NCBI GenBank assembly: GCA_035640155.1
Contig: DASQWR010000017.1
Location: 1-11,610, forward strand
Reading direction: 5' to 3'
Origin: JALYQB01 sp035640155
Lineage (GTDB): Bacteria; Actinomycetota; Actinomycetes; Mycobacteriales; Pseudonocardiaceae
DNA: 11,610 nucleotides
Shown here: piece by piece, positions 5,473 through 11,610 of the stretch
Numbering within the stretch: position 1 is the first letter of the stretch
How the letters are laid out: each line of letters opens with the position of its first letter
Notes under the pieces: generated by a model
The model's database searches: none
Told to the model about the DNA's origin: nothing
The model's input: only the letters and a program-made list of their open reading frames with translations
Program-made: the position numbers and the translations under genes

Positions 5473-6873
5473 GCTGGACGCAGCGTAGCGAGGCGACCCG
5501 GTGACAGGGGCCTCCGACTCATCTCGAACCTGTGATGCGGGTGACCGGCTGACGTCAGGAGAGGCGGCGCGGGCGAAGTCCGCCTTCGGGTCGTTGACCT
5601 GGCCGAGCGCGACAACCTCACGGCGGAACAGCAGGGCACCGGTCCAGTCCGCGAGGATGCGTGCCTTGCGGTTGAAGGTCGGCATGCGGCTGATGTGGTA
5701 GGTGCGGTGCAGAAGCCACGCGGGCAGGCCCTTGAGCTTGACGCCGTAGAGTTCCGCCACCCCCCGGTAGACCCCGAGGCTGGCGACCGAACCCACGTAC
5801 TTGTGCTCGTACTCCTTCAGCTCGCCACTCCGCAGGTGCGCCACGACGTTGTCAGCGAGCACCTTCGCCTGCCGCACCGCGTGCTGTGCGGACGGGCTGC
5901 AGGTGGCGTTCGGATCGTCCTTCGACAGGTCCGGCACGGCGGCGCAGTCGCCTGCGGAGAAGGCATCCGGGCAGCCGACGACCTGCAGCGCTGCGGTGCA
6001 GCGCAGTCGCTTGCGCTCGTCGAGCGGCAGGTCGGTCTGCTGCAGCATCGGGTTGGCCCTGACTCCGGCGGTCCAGACGATGGTGTCGGCGTCGAACTCG
6101 GTGCCGTCGTCGAGCACGACGTGCCCGCCCTCCATGGTCTTCACCCGGGTGCCGAGGTGGAGCTCGACACCACGCTCGGTGAGTCGCTCGGCGGTGTAGA
6201 AGCCCATCTTCGGGCTGACCTCGGGCATGATCCGCCTGGTGGCCTCGACCAGCACCCACCGCATGTCCTCGGGTGCGATGCTCTCGTAGTAACGCGACGC
6301 GTAGCGCGCCATGTCCTCAAGCTCGGCGAGCGCCTCGATGCCCGCGTACCCGCCGCCGACGACCAGGAACGTCAGCAGCTTGCGGCGCAGGTTGGGGTTC
6401 AGGGTGCTGGATGCGGCGTCGAGCCGGGACAGCACATGGTTGCGGAGGTAGATGGCCTCGCCGATGGTCTTGAACGAGATGCCCTGCTCGGCCAGTCCCG
6501 GGATGGGCAGCGTCCGGGCGATCGAGCCCGGCGCCAGCACCAGGACGTCGTAGCCGAGGATCTCCACGTGGCCGTCGTTCGCCTCGATGGTGGCCGCGCG
6601 CTGAGCGTGCTTGATACCGGTGACCCGGCCACCGAGGACGTGGCAGCGGCGCAGCACCGTCCGCAGCGGCACCACCACGTGGCGGGGCTCGACGGAACCG
6701 GCCGCGGCCTCGGGGAGGAACGGCTGGTAGGTCATGTGTGGCTGTGGGTCAACCACCGTGATCGAGGCTTCCCCGCGACTCAGCTTCGACTGCAGTCGCA
6801 GGGCGGCGTACATCCCGACGTAACCGCCGCCGACCACGAGGATCCGGGTCGGGTCGGACGTGGTGCCAGCCAT
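5437..6873 (-). CDS. ndh: Type II NADH:quinone oxidoreductase (NDH-2)
   Basis: A 478-residue two-dinucleotide-binding-domain flavoprotein. The FAD fold begins ILVVGGGYVGMYAALRL at 11-27, the NAD(P)H fold has LLTFLVVGGGYAGIEALAEL at 166-185, and TIVWTAGV (264-271) and DAFSAGDCAAVPD (303-315) complete the FAD site. The C-terminal part (about 355-425) is amphipathic, as expected for membrane-surface attachment. NDH-2 oxidises NADH and reduces menaquinone without pumping protons. The ATG at 6873 gives the expected N-terminus and starts 4 nt after the stop of the upstream glycosylase gene, so co-transcription is likely. The last 11 residues and the TAA stop lie inside the tRNA gene on the same strand; the tail after about residue 436 is low-complexity and probably not functional. 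Other NAD(P)/FAD oxidoreductases of this fold (carotenoid or sulfide types) are less likely. Confidence 0.88.
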   Translation of the reverse strand: MAGTTSDPTRILVVGGGYVGMYAALRLQSKLSRGEASITVVDPQPHMTYQPFLPEAAAGSVEPRHVVVPLRTVLRRCHVLGGRVTGIKHAQRAATIEANDGHVEILGYDVLVLAPGSIARTLPIPGLAEQGISFKTIGEAIYLRNHVLSRLDAASSTLNPNLRRKLLTFLVVGGGYAGIEALAELEDMARYASRYYESIAPEDMRWVLVEATRRIMPEVSPKMGFYTAERLTERGVELHLGTRVKTMEGGHVVLDDGTEFDADTIVWTAGVRANPMLQQTDLPLDERKRLRCTAALQVVGCPDAFSAGDCAAVPDLSKDDPNATCSPSAQHAVRQAKVLADNVVAHLRSGELKEYEHKYVGSVASLGVYRGVAELYGVKLKGLPAWLLHRTYHISRMPTFNRKARILADWTGALLFRREVVALGQVNDPKADFARAASPDVSRSPASQVRDESEAPVTGSPRYAASSAPVAQRQRQAP

Positions 6874-6877
6874 AGCG

Positions 6878-7582
6878 TCACGGTAGCCCCGCCCGCCGTG
6901 CGGCGCGGGCGAGCACGTCGGCGAGCATCGCCGGCGTGAGCCGTCCGGTGAAGGTGTTCTGCTGGCTGACGTGGTAGCACCCGTAGACGTGCAGGCCGGC
7001 GATCTCGACACGCACGCCGTGGCCGAACCGCGGCCGGGGTGAGGGCACCGGCCAGCCGGCGGCGTGCAGCGCCGGCAGCAGCGCCTGCCATCCGAACCCG
7101 CCGAGCACCACGACCGCGCGCAGCGTCGGCCGCAGCAGCTCGAGCTCGCGCACCATCCAGGGCCGGCAGGTGTCCCGCTCGGTCGGGGTCGGCTTGTTCG
7201 CGGGCGGCGCGCACTTGACGGGCTGCACTATCCGGGTGCGGTGCAGGCGCAGGCCGTCGCCGCGGTGGGTGGCAGTGGGCTGGTTGGCCAGGCCGACCGC
7301 GTGCAGCGCGGCGTAGAGCACGTCGCCGGAGCGGTCCCCGGTGAAGGTGCGTCCGGTGCGGTTCCCGCCGTGCGCCGCCGGTGCCAGGCCGACGAGCGCG
7401 AGCGCGGCGTCGCCCGGCCCGAATCCCGGCACCGGGCGGCCCCAGTACTCCTCGCCCTGGAACGCCGCCCGCTTCTCGCGGGCCACCTGCTCCCGCCACG
7501 CCACCAGCCGCGGGCAGGCCCGGCACCTAGTCACCACCTCGTCCAGCGTGGGCAGATTCTCGAGACCGGCCGGCACGATCAC
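6878..7582 (-). CDS. udgB: Family 5 uracil-DNA glycosylase (UdgB type)
   Basis: A 234-residue iron-sulfur uracil-DNA glycosylase. Cluster cysteines are C20, C23, C124 and C139. Motif A, GLAPAAHGGNRTGR (65-78), lacks the usual polar catalytic residue of other UDGs, as in family 5. Motif B is HVSQQNTFTG (204-213). The length and motifs match mycobacterial UdgB, which removes uracil and also hypoxanthine and ethenocytosine from DNA. This matters in GC-rich genomes, where cytosine deamination is frequent. The start is GTG at 7582, overlapping the stop of the selA remnant (GTGA); GTG 7576 is an alternative. The stop is 4 nt before ndh, so the three lie in one transcription unit. Confidence 0.88.
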   Translation of the reverse strand: MIVPAGLENLPTLDEVVTRCRACPRLVAWREQVAREKRAAFQGEEYWGRPVPGFGPGDAALALVGLAPAAHGGNRTGRTFTGDRSGDVLYAALHAVGLANQPTATHRGDGLRLHRTRIVQPVKCAPPANKPTPTERDTCRPWMVRELELLRPTLRAVVVLGGFGWQALLPALHAAGWPVPSPRPRFGHGVRVEIAGLHVYGCYHVSQQNTFTGRLTPAMLADVLARAARRAGLP

Positions 7583-8120
7583 TGGTCCGCCAGCACCGCG
7601 GTGAGCAGCTCGGCGTCCGCGGTGGACGGCAGTGCCCGCAGGTCCAGCAGGCAGCGGCCGCGCAGGATCCGCCCCAGCACCGGCGGGCTGCCCCTGCGCA
7701 GCGCCGCGACGTAGCGCTTGGGCAGGCTCACCGCGGCGTCACCTCCGGGGCGCCACCACCTCCGACGGTCGCCTCGCTGTCCACCGCGACTGCGTCGTCG
7801 ATAGACCCCGCGGTCAGCGCCGTCACCAGCGCCTCCGCGCGGGCCCGGAGCACTGCTGGGTGAACCCGCAACGCCCGCTCGACCGGGGTCCGCGGACCCC
7901 GCAGCGTGGCCTCGAGCGCCGCAGGGTGAGCTTGTCCACCCGCAGCGCCCGGGCCAGCGGGTGGCACCGCAGCCGGGCCACCAGCTCCGCGTCGCCGAGC
8001 AGCAGCCCCGCCTGCGGGCCACCGAGGAGCTTGTTCCCGCTCGCCATGACCAGCGGGGCGCCCTGGCCCGCGGCTGGCACCCGGCCGCGGCGGCGATGCG
8101 CTCCTCGGCCAGCAGCACGT
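7579..8120 (-). pseudogene. selA: selA remnant: selenocysteine synthase, truncated and frameshifted
   Basis: Three minus-strand frames together give the C-terminal ~45% of L-seryl-tRNA(Sec) selenium transferase. The first contains LVMASGNKLLGGPQAGLLLG, which holds the PLP-lysine segment (K of GNKLLGGPQAG), then HPLARALRVDKLTL. A one-base loss near 7921 shifts to LEATLRGPRTPVERALRVHP. A second shift near 7740 restores AAVSLPKRYVAALRRGSPPV and LGRILRGRCLLDLR up to TGA 7579. An earlier shift probably separates LLAEERIAAAAG (about 8100) from the lysine segment. The first ~250 residues are absent. SelA converts Ser-tRNA(Sec) to Sec-tRNA(Sec); this copy cannot be functional. No selB, selD or tRNA-Sec is visible. 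Only if the frameshifts were sequencing errors would a partial gene remain, and it would still lack its N-terminus. Confidence 0.85.
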
Positions 8121-8271
8121 CGGTGCGAGAAACCCGCCGCCGATGATCGGTACCACCCTCCGTGCGTGGTGCGCCCATGCATCCTCCCTCACCCAGGAAC
8201 CCTCTCACGTTCCTCACGAGGCCCGAAACACCGAAGAAGAGCGTCCAGTCGGACCAGCCGTGACAACCGCG

Positions 8272-8898
8272 TCAGGAGCTGCACACCGCCGTCCGTCCGG
8301 CCAGGGCCAGGTCCGCGACCAACCCGTCGAACGCATCCTCGCGACGGTCTTCGGGGGCGCGCAGGACAGCGGACGGGTGCACGGTGGCCAGGAGCGGGAG
8401 CCCCTCGAACTCCAACAGCTCGCCGCGGTGCCGGGTCAGCCGGAACGACGAGCCCAGCAGCGCCTTGGCGGCGGTGGCTCCGAGTGTCACCAGCACCTGG
8501 GGACGCACCGTCGCGAGCTCCGAGGACAGCCACGGCAGGCAGGCGCGGACGTGCTCCACCCCCGGCGTCCGGTGGATCCGGCGCTTGCCTTCCTGACGGA
8601 AGCGGAAGTGTTTCACCACGTTGGTGAGGTAGGCGTCCTCCCGATCGATCCAGGCGCGCTCCAGCGCCCGGTCCAGCAGCCGCCCGGCCGGCCCGACGAA
8701 GGGCTCCCCGGCCAGATCCTCCTTGTCCCCGGGCTGCTCCCCCGCCAGCACGATTCGCGCCCGGGCCTGACCCGACCCGAACACCGTCTGCGTCGCGTCG
8801 GCATACAGCTCACACGCCGTGCACCCGGCGGCCCTGCGGCGCAGCTCGTCCAGTTCATCCATGCCGCGGGGAGTGCCCGGCACCTCGGGGTCGTACAC
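8272..8898 (-). CDS. udgX: UdgX, uracil-DNA cross-linking glycosylase
   Basis: A 208-residue family 4-like iron-sulfur UDG with both UdgX hallmarks: GEQPGDKEDLAGEPFVGPAG at 53-72 (family 4 motif A, here GEQPG) and the extra loop KRRIH at 105-109. The His of this loop is known in mycobacterial UdgX to attack the deoxyribose C1' after uracil excision, leaving a covalent protein-DNA bond. Here it is also residue 109. The C-terminal motif is HPSAVLR (174-180). Candidate cluster ligands are C26, C29 and C120; H97 in VVKHF stands where family 4 enzymes have Cys. The chosen start is GTG 8898, which has GGGAG very close upstream; ATG 8862 would drop 12 residues. It lies 6 nt after the stop of the remnant upstream. 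Confidence 0.92.
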   Translation of the reverse strand: MYDPEVPGTPRGMDELDELRRRAAGCTACELYADATQTVFGSGQARARIVLAGEQPGDKEDLAGEPFVGPAGRLLDRALERAWIDREDAYLTNVVKHFRFRQEGKRRIHRTPGVEHVRACLPWLSSELATVRPQVLVTLGATAAKALLGSSFRLTRHRGELLEFEGLPLLATVHPSAVLRAPEDRREDAFDGLVADLALAGRTAVCSS

Positions 8899-8904
8899 GC
8901 TCCC

Positions 8905-9130
8905 TCAGGGCCCCCAGCGCCGCCGGGCGTAGCGGCCCAGCCGCCGCGCACCGGTCGTCCATTCGTGCGAGTTCCCGCGCAGGTGGCCGGTCAGCGCCTG
9001 CGCGGTGACCGCCCAGAACGAGACCGGGAGAAGGCGCCCTCGGCGCCGGAGAAGTCATCGCTCCCGTCAGGCATGTAGCGGTAGAGGAACGGCGCGCCGA
9101 ACCGCCGGAGGCTCACCAGCCGCGCAGTTC
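8905..9130 (-). pseudogene. Frameshifted fragment resembling a GH15-type glucoamylase/trehalase
   Basis: One frame gives RRFGAPFLYRYMPDGSDDFS then GAEGAF; after a one-base loss near 9040 the next frame gives PVSFWAVTAQALTGHLRGNS and continues to TGA at 8905-8907. The joined order Y-x-P-D-G-S-D-D-x-x-G-x-E-G-A-F-x-P-V-S-F-W matches the E-G-A-F-x-x-x-S-F-W region of GH15 (glucoamylase/trehalase) enzymes. The last ~25 residues (RRLGRYARRRWGP) do not look like GH15. Only about 75 codons are present, so this is a remnant, possibly chimeric. Its 3' end abuts udgX. Confidence 0.45.
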
Positions 9131-9214
9131 CCGCCAGGCACGGCGCGGGTCGGGCAGCACCGCGGGCACCGCGACGACGTTCGCGATCGCGGCGAGCGTG
9201 CACCAGCTGCAGAT
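9113..9214 (-). pseudogene. C-terminal fragment resembling vitamin K epoxide reductase (VKOR)
   Basis: The last 33 codons before TGA 9113 read ICSWCTLAAIANVVAVPAVL then PDPRRAWRELRGW. A hydrophobic helix with C-x-x-C at its membrane edge (ICSWC) is how the last helix of actinobacterial VKOR proteins looks; VKOR recycles the disulfide-forming partner of DsbA. Upstream, the frame loses protein character, so the four-helix core is missing. The fragment overlaps the GH15-like one by a few bases (GTGA). With so little sequence the family call is tentative. Confidence 0.35.
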
Positions 9215-9278
9215 TCGGGGGTGACCGTTCCCAGCGCTAGCGCGCCGGTGGCCAGTATGGAAGCCACCCTGTCCGGTC

Positions 9279-9803
9279 TCATTCTGCCGCTTGCTGTGCG
9301 CGGGCATAGCCGAGGTGCAGGAAGTCGGCCCCGGTGAGCGCGGTGAACGTCGCCGCCACCAGCCGGGTGACCCGCGGGGCGAACACAAACCCGATCGCGA
9401 AGCTGGTCGCAATCCACACGTCCAGGCAGAACGGGCACGTGATCAGCTCGCCGATGGAGTGCCGCAGCGAGCTGGTGTCGCGCACGTCCTCCATCACCTC
9501 GGCGGGGCCACCGGTGCCGGAGTAACGGGTGAACGGGGCCCGCAACGGGCTCGTCACCGCGTCCTTGGCCATGGTGCGGGAGAGCTTGTGAGTACCCAGC
9601 GTCAACAGAAACACGTCCCACGGCCCGATCTCAGGCGGCAGCCGACGACCGGTCGCGGCCGCGAGCCCCGCAGCGCCGGCGACCAACGCCGCGAACACCG
9701 CCATCACGACCACATAGCCCCCGAGGGGGCGATCTGCACCCTGACGATAGGCCTCGGTCTCCTCTTGCGCGGTGCCAATCACCTGCTGCCTCACGTCCTG
9801 CAT
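9279..9803 (-). CDS. DUF1360 membrane protein
   Basis: 174 residues with hydrophobic segments at about 29-51, 126-142 and 146-166. It carries the DUF1360 signature elements FLLTLGTHKLSRTMAKDAVT (65-84), SPLRAPFTRY (85-94) and ITCPFCLDVW (121-130), with a CxxC next to a membrane segment. The family is widespread in actinobacteria and bacilli; some members are spore- or sporulation-linked, but the biochemical role is not established. The ATG at 9803 has GAGAGGAA about 8 nt upstream. It lies 54 nt downstream of the GCS2-type gene on the same strand and is probably co-transcribed with it. No obvious defect. Confidence 0.82.
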   Translation of the reverse strand: MQDVRQQVIGTAQEETEAYRQGADRPLGGYVVVMAVFAALVAGAAGLAAATGRRLPPEIGPWDVFLLTLGTHKLSRTMAKDAVTSPLRAPFTRYSGTGGPAEVMEDVRDTSSLRHSIGELITCPFCLDVWIATSFAIGFVFAPRVTRLVAATFTALTGADFLHLGYARAQQAAE

Positions 9804-9857
9804 GTCACCGTTCCTCTCGTCGGATACGCAGCCGGGGCTACCCCCTCCCGGTTGCCC

Positions 9858-10979
9858 TCATGCGTCCTGGCCCATGGCGGCGGTGCGCGCCACCGCGTCG
9901 GCCACGACGTCCTCCAACCGCCCGGCACGGGCGAACACGGCGCGCTGGATCTGAGATCCGGTGCCCCGCCGCAGCACGGCGCGCAGCAACTCTCGCACCG
10001 TGTCGAGGTCGCCCGCGTCCGCCAGCGCCGGCGTCACGTGGTCCAGCAGTGCCTGGACGGCGACCGCGGCCGGCACCGGGTGCCCGGTGGTCGGGTGCAC
10101 CAGTTCTGCCTCGACGCCGGAGCGCCCGGCCCGCCAGATCGCCACGCGCAGCAGCTCAGTGCGCACCGGCGGCGGATCGACGCCGGCCTGCCAGTCGCGC
10201 GCGGCCATCTCGACCAGGCCCCGGGCCAGTGCGGCGAGGAGCACGGCGTCCTCGGCATGCATACAGACGTCGGCGACTCGGATCTCCACGGTCGGTTGAT
10301 GGCGGGCCAGCCGCGCGTCGAAGTACACCATCCCCTCGTCCAACACGGTGCCCGACGCGAGCAGCTCCTGGACCACGGCCCGGTAGCTGTCGAGTGACCC
10401 GAACGTCCCCACCGGCCCGGCCGACGGCCACCGACCCCAAACCTGGGACCGGTAACTCGCATACCCGGACTCGCCACCCTGCCAGAACGGGGAGTTCGCG
10501 CTCAGCGCGAGCAGCTGCGGCAGCCAGGGCCGGACCTGGTCCAGTACCGCGACTCCTTCCTCACCGGAGGTCACCTCCACGTGCACGTGGCAGCCACAAC
10601 TGAGCTGCTCACGCGCGATGAGCCCGAACTCCTCGACCATCCGCTGATACCGCGACTCCGGCGTCGCGGAGGGTTCAACGGCGATCGGTGATGTGGCCAG
10701 CGCGGCCACCTGCGCCCCGACGCCCTCCGCCGCCACGGCCGCCGCCCGCCGGCACCGCCGGAGCTCGGCGTCGACCTCATCGAGGGAGTGGCACGGCCGG
10801 GTACCCGTCTCGATCTGCTGCTGCTGCAACTCGTGACAGAGGTTCACCTGCCCGTCGCAGGCGACGGTCGGATTTTCTTCGGCGTAGCGCAGCGCCGCAT
10901 CGGAAGCCGGGCGGGGCCAGCCCCCACTCGGGTCGACCAGCAACAGCTCTTCCTCGACACCCACCGTGCGCGGCTCCAT
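9858..10979 (-). CDS. Carboxylate-amine ligase, glutamate-cysteine ligase family 2 (YbdK-like)
   Basis: 373 residues covering the whole GCS2 family. The N-terminal GVEEELLLVD (7-16) and ELQQQQIETGT (50-60) hold acidic metal/ATP-binding residues. CGCHVHVEV is at 128-136, LLALSANSPFWQG at 156-168, SYRSQVWGRWPSAGP at 175-189 and the C-terminal HQPTVEIRVADVC at 227-239. These enzymes join glutamate to an amine such as cysteine using ATP. YbdK has only weak glutamate-cysteine ligase activity, and in mycothiol-using actinobacteria the true substrate is often unknown. EgtA-type ergothioneine ligases belong to a related family but are longer. The start at ATG 10979 gives the conserved M-x-x-x-x-x-GVEEE N-terminus. 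The upstream neighbour is separated by a strong terminator, so transcription probably begins in the gap at about 10980-11031. Confidence 0.87.
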   Translation of the reverse strand: MEPRTVGVEEELLLVDPSGGWPRPASDAALRYAEENPTVACDGQVNLCHELQQQQIETGTRPCHSLDEVDAELRRCRRAAAVAAEGVGAQVAALATSPIAVEPSATPESRYQRMVEEFGLIAREQLSCGCHVHVEVTSGEEGVAVLDQVRPWLPQLLALSANSPFWQGGESGYASYRSQVWGRWPSAGPVGTFGSLDSYRAVVQELLASGTVLDEGMVYFDARLARHQPTVEIRVADVCMHAEDAVLLAALARGLVEMAARDWQAGVDPPPVRTELLRVAIWRAGRSGVEAELVHPTTGHPVPAAVAVQALLDHVTPALADAGDLDTVRELLRAVLRRGTGSQIQRAVFARAGRLEDVVADAVARTAAMGQDA

Positions 10980-11031
10980 GCCGGAAGTATGCGGCTGCGT
11001 CCCCGGTCGCCGCGATCGGCCCCGATCACGC

Positions 11032-11075
11032 CGAGCGGCCCACCTCCTGCCGTGAAGCAGGGGGTGGGCCGCTCG
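11032..11075. terminator. Strong GC-rich hairpin terminator
   Basis: A 19-nt arm (CGAGCGGCCCACCTCCTGC, 11032-11050) pairs at 18 of 19 positions with 11057-11075 around the loop CGTGAA. It lies 56 nt downstream of the stop of the secreted-protein gene and before the GCS2-type gene, so it should end the former's transcript. It is symmetrical enough to work both ways. Confidence 0.85.
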
Positions 11076-11130
11076 GGAGCCCTACCGGCGCCAGGGGTGC
11101 ACCGGCCCGGTTGACAGCTTGAGGACCGAC

Positions 11131-11589
11131 TCAGCCGATGATGACGGTGTCGTCGCTGTCGGCGCTCGTGTTGGTGTCGTTCTGCTCGTTCTCGATGCTG
11201 CAGCCGGTGTCACCCACGACCGCGTCATCCCCGCCCGCGCTCTCGGAGAGGAGGTCGAGATCGATGTCGGAGAGGACCTCGATGATGTCGACGTTGAGGT
11301 TGTTGAGGACGTCACAGACGTTGGCGTTCACGGCGATGTCGTTGTTGTTCAGGATGGGAACGAGACCATCGGCCGAGTTGCCCTGATCCCCGCCCCCGCC
11401 GCCGCCGGCGCCATCCACCTCGGTGTTCTGGATCATGCTCCCGTCGTCGCCCCCGCCCTTGCTGCCACCCGCGTTCGCGACACCGCTGAGCGCGAGGAGG
11501 CCCGCTGCGGCCACGGCGACCGAAGCGGTGGTGCGGGCGCCGGTCCGAGCGATTGCCTGCGCAGTGGTGTTCTTGGCGTGCTTCGCCAC
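11131..11589 (-). CDS. Small secreted Asn/Asp-rich protein of unknown function
   Basis: 152 residues. The N-terminus MAKHAKNTTAQAIARTGART is basic, followed by a hydrophobic core (about 22-36) and an Ala-x-Ala type cleavage site, VANA|GG, near 40: a clear Sec signal peptide. The mature part opens with a Gly-rich linker (41-70). Then comes LVPILNNNDIAVNANVCDVL (76-95) and Leu/Ile/Asp alternation, rich in Asn and Asp, with only two cysteines (92 and 130) that could form one disulfide. The composition recalls small surface-layer or hyphal-coat proteins of actinomycetes, but it is not a canonical chaplin or rodlin. The GTG at 11589 has AAAGGA about 6-8 nt upstream. It is monocistronic by the terminator behind it; the promoter lies beyond the right edge. 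Confidence 0.75.
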   Translation of the reverse strand: MAKHAKNTTAQAIARTGARTTASVAVAAAGLLALSGVANAGGSKGGGDDGSMIQNTEVDGAGGGGGGDQGNSADGLVPILNNNDIAVNANVCDVLNNLNVDIIEVLSDIDLDLLSESAGGDDAVVGDTGCSIENEQNDTNTSADSDDTVIIG

Positions 11590-11610
11590 GATGATCCTTT
11601 CGTTTCGTAA

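Noticed and set aside
5695..6939. 414-codon open frame on the plus strand
   Set aside because: It is antisense to the NADH dehydrogenase, whose motifs are unmistakable. The plus translation is His/Gly/Val-rich low complexity, typical of GC-rich shadow frames.
7579..8217. Single 212-codon minus frame as an intact gene
   Set aside because: SelA similarity jumps between three frames, so no single frame encodes the protein.
8143..9078. 311-codon plus frame over udgX
   Set aside because: Antisense of udgX and the remnants, with the composition of a shadow frame.

Overview
The window is GC-rich DNA from an actinobacterium. Rifamycin monooxygenase, UdgX, family 5 uracil-DNA glycosylase and DUF1360-type genes, GTG starts and GC-rich hairpin terminators all fit Actinomycetota. 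A Pseudonocardiales-like or Streptomyces-like host is a reasonable guess, but the species cannot be read from the sequence.

Left part (1-5400) looks like an accessory patchwork. A large minus-strand gene (1-1467, running off the left edge) encodes a membrane-anchored coiled-coil protein of unknown function. Its tail carries 7-residue tandem repeats, and three near-identical 13-bp boxes lie upstream of its start. A decayed IS3/IS481-like transposase follows. Then comes the clearest system in the window: a 19-bp rifamycin-associated element (RAE) upstream of rox, a rifampicin monooxygenase, with a hairpin terminator behind it. Beyond rox are about 290 bp without a gene, a fragment of a minus-strand gene, a cysteine-rich DUF2703-type protein translationally coupled to a truncated ECF sigma factor, and a small AT-richer gene for a CxxC-type protein that uses three rare TTA codons.

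The boundary (5400-5472) is a minus-strand tRNA gene with a perfect class I cloverleaf but anticodon UAA. That anticodon reads the leucine codon UUA, which bacteria normally decode with a long-variable-arm (class II) tRNA. The gene overlaps the 3' end of the neighbouring NADH dehydrogenase gene, whose TAA stop codon is exactly the tRNA anticodon triplet. I regard this as the most unusual item.

Right part (5437-11589) is all on the minus strand. In transcription order it holds a secreted Asn/Asp-rich small protein, a terminator, a GCS2-type carboxylate-amine ligase, a DUF1360 membrane protein, remnants resembling a VKOR C-terminus and a GH15 enzyme, udgX, a frameshifted and 5'-truncated selA remnant, a family 5 uracil-DNA glycosylase and a type II NADH dehydrogenase. 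Two different uracil-DNA glycosylases lie within 2 kb. The selA wreckage suggests that the selenocysteine pathway was lost in this lineage or that this copy is redundant.
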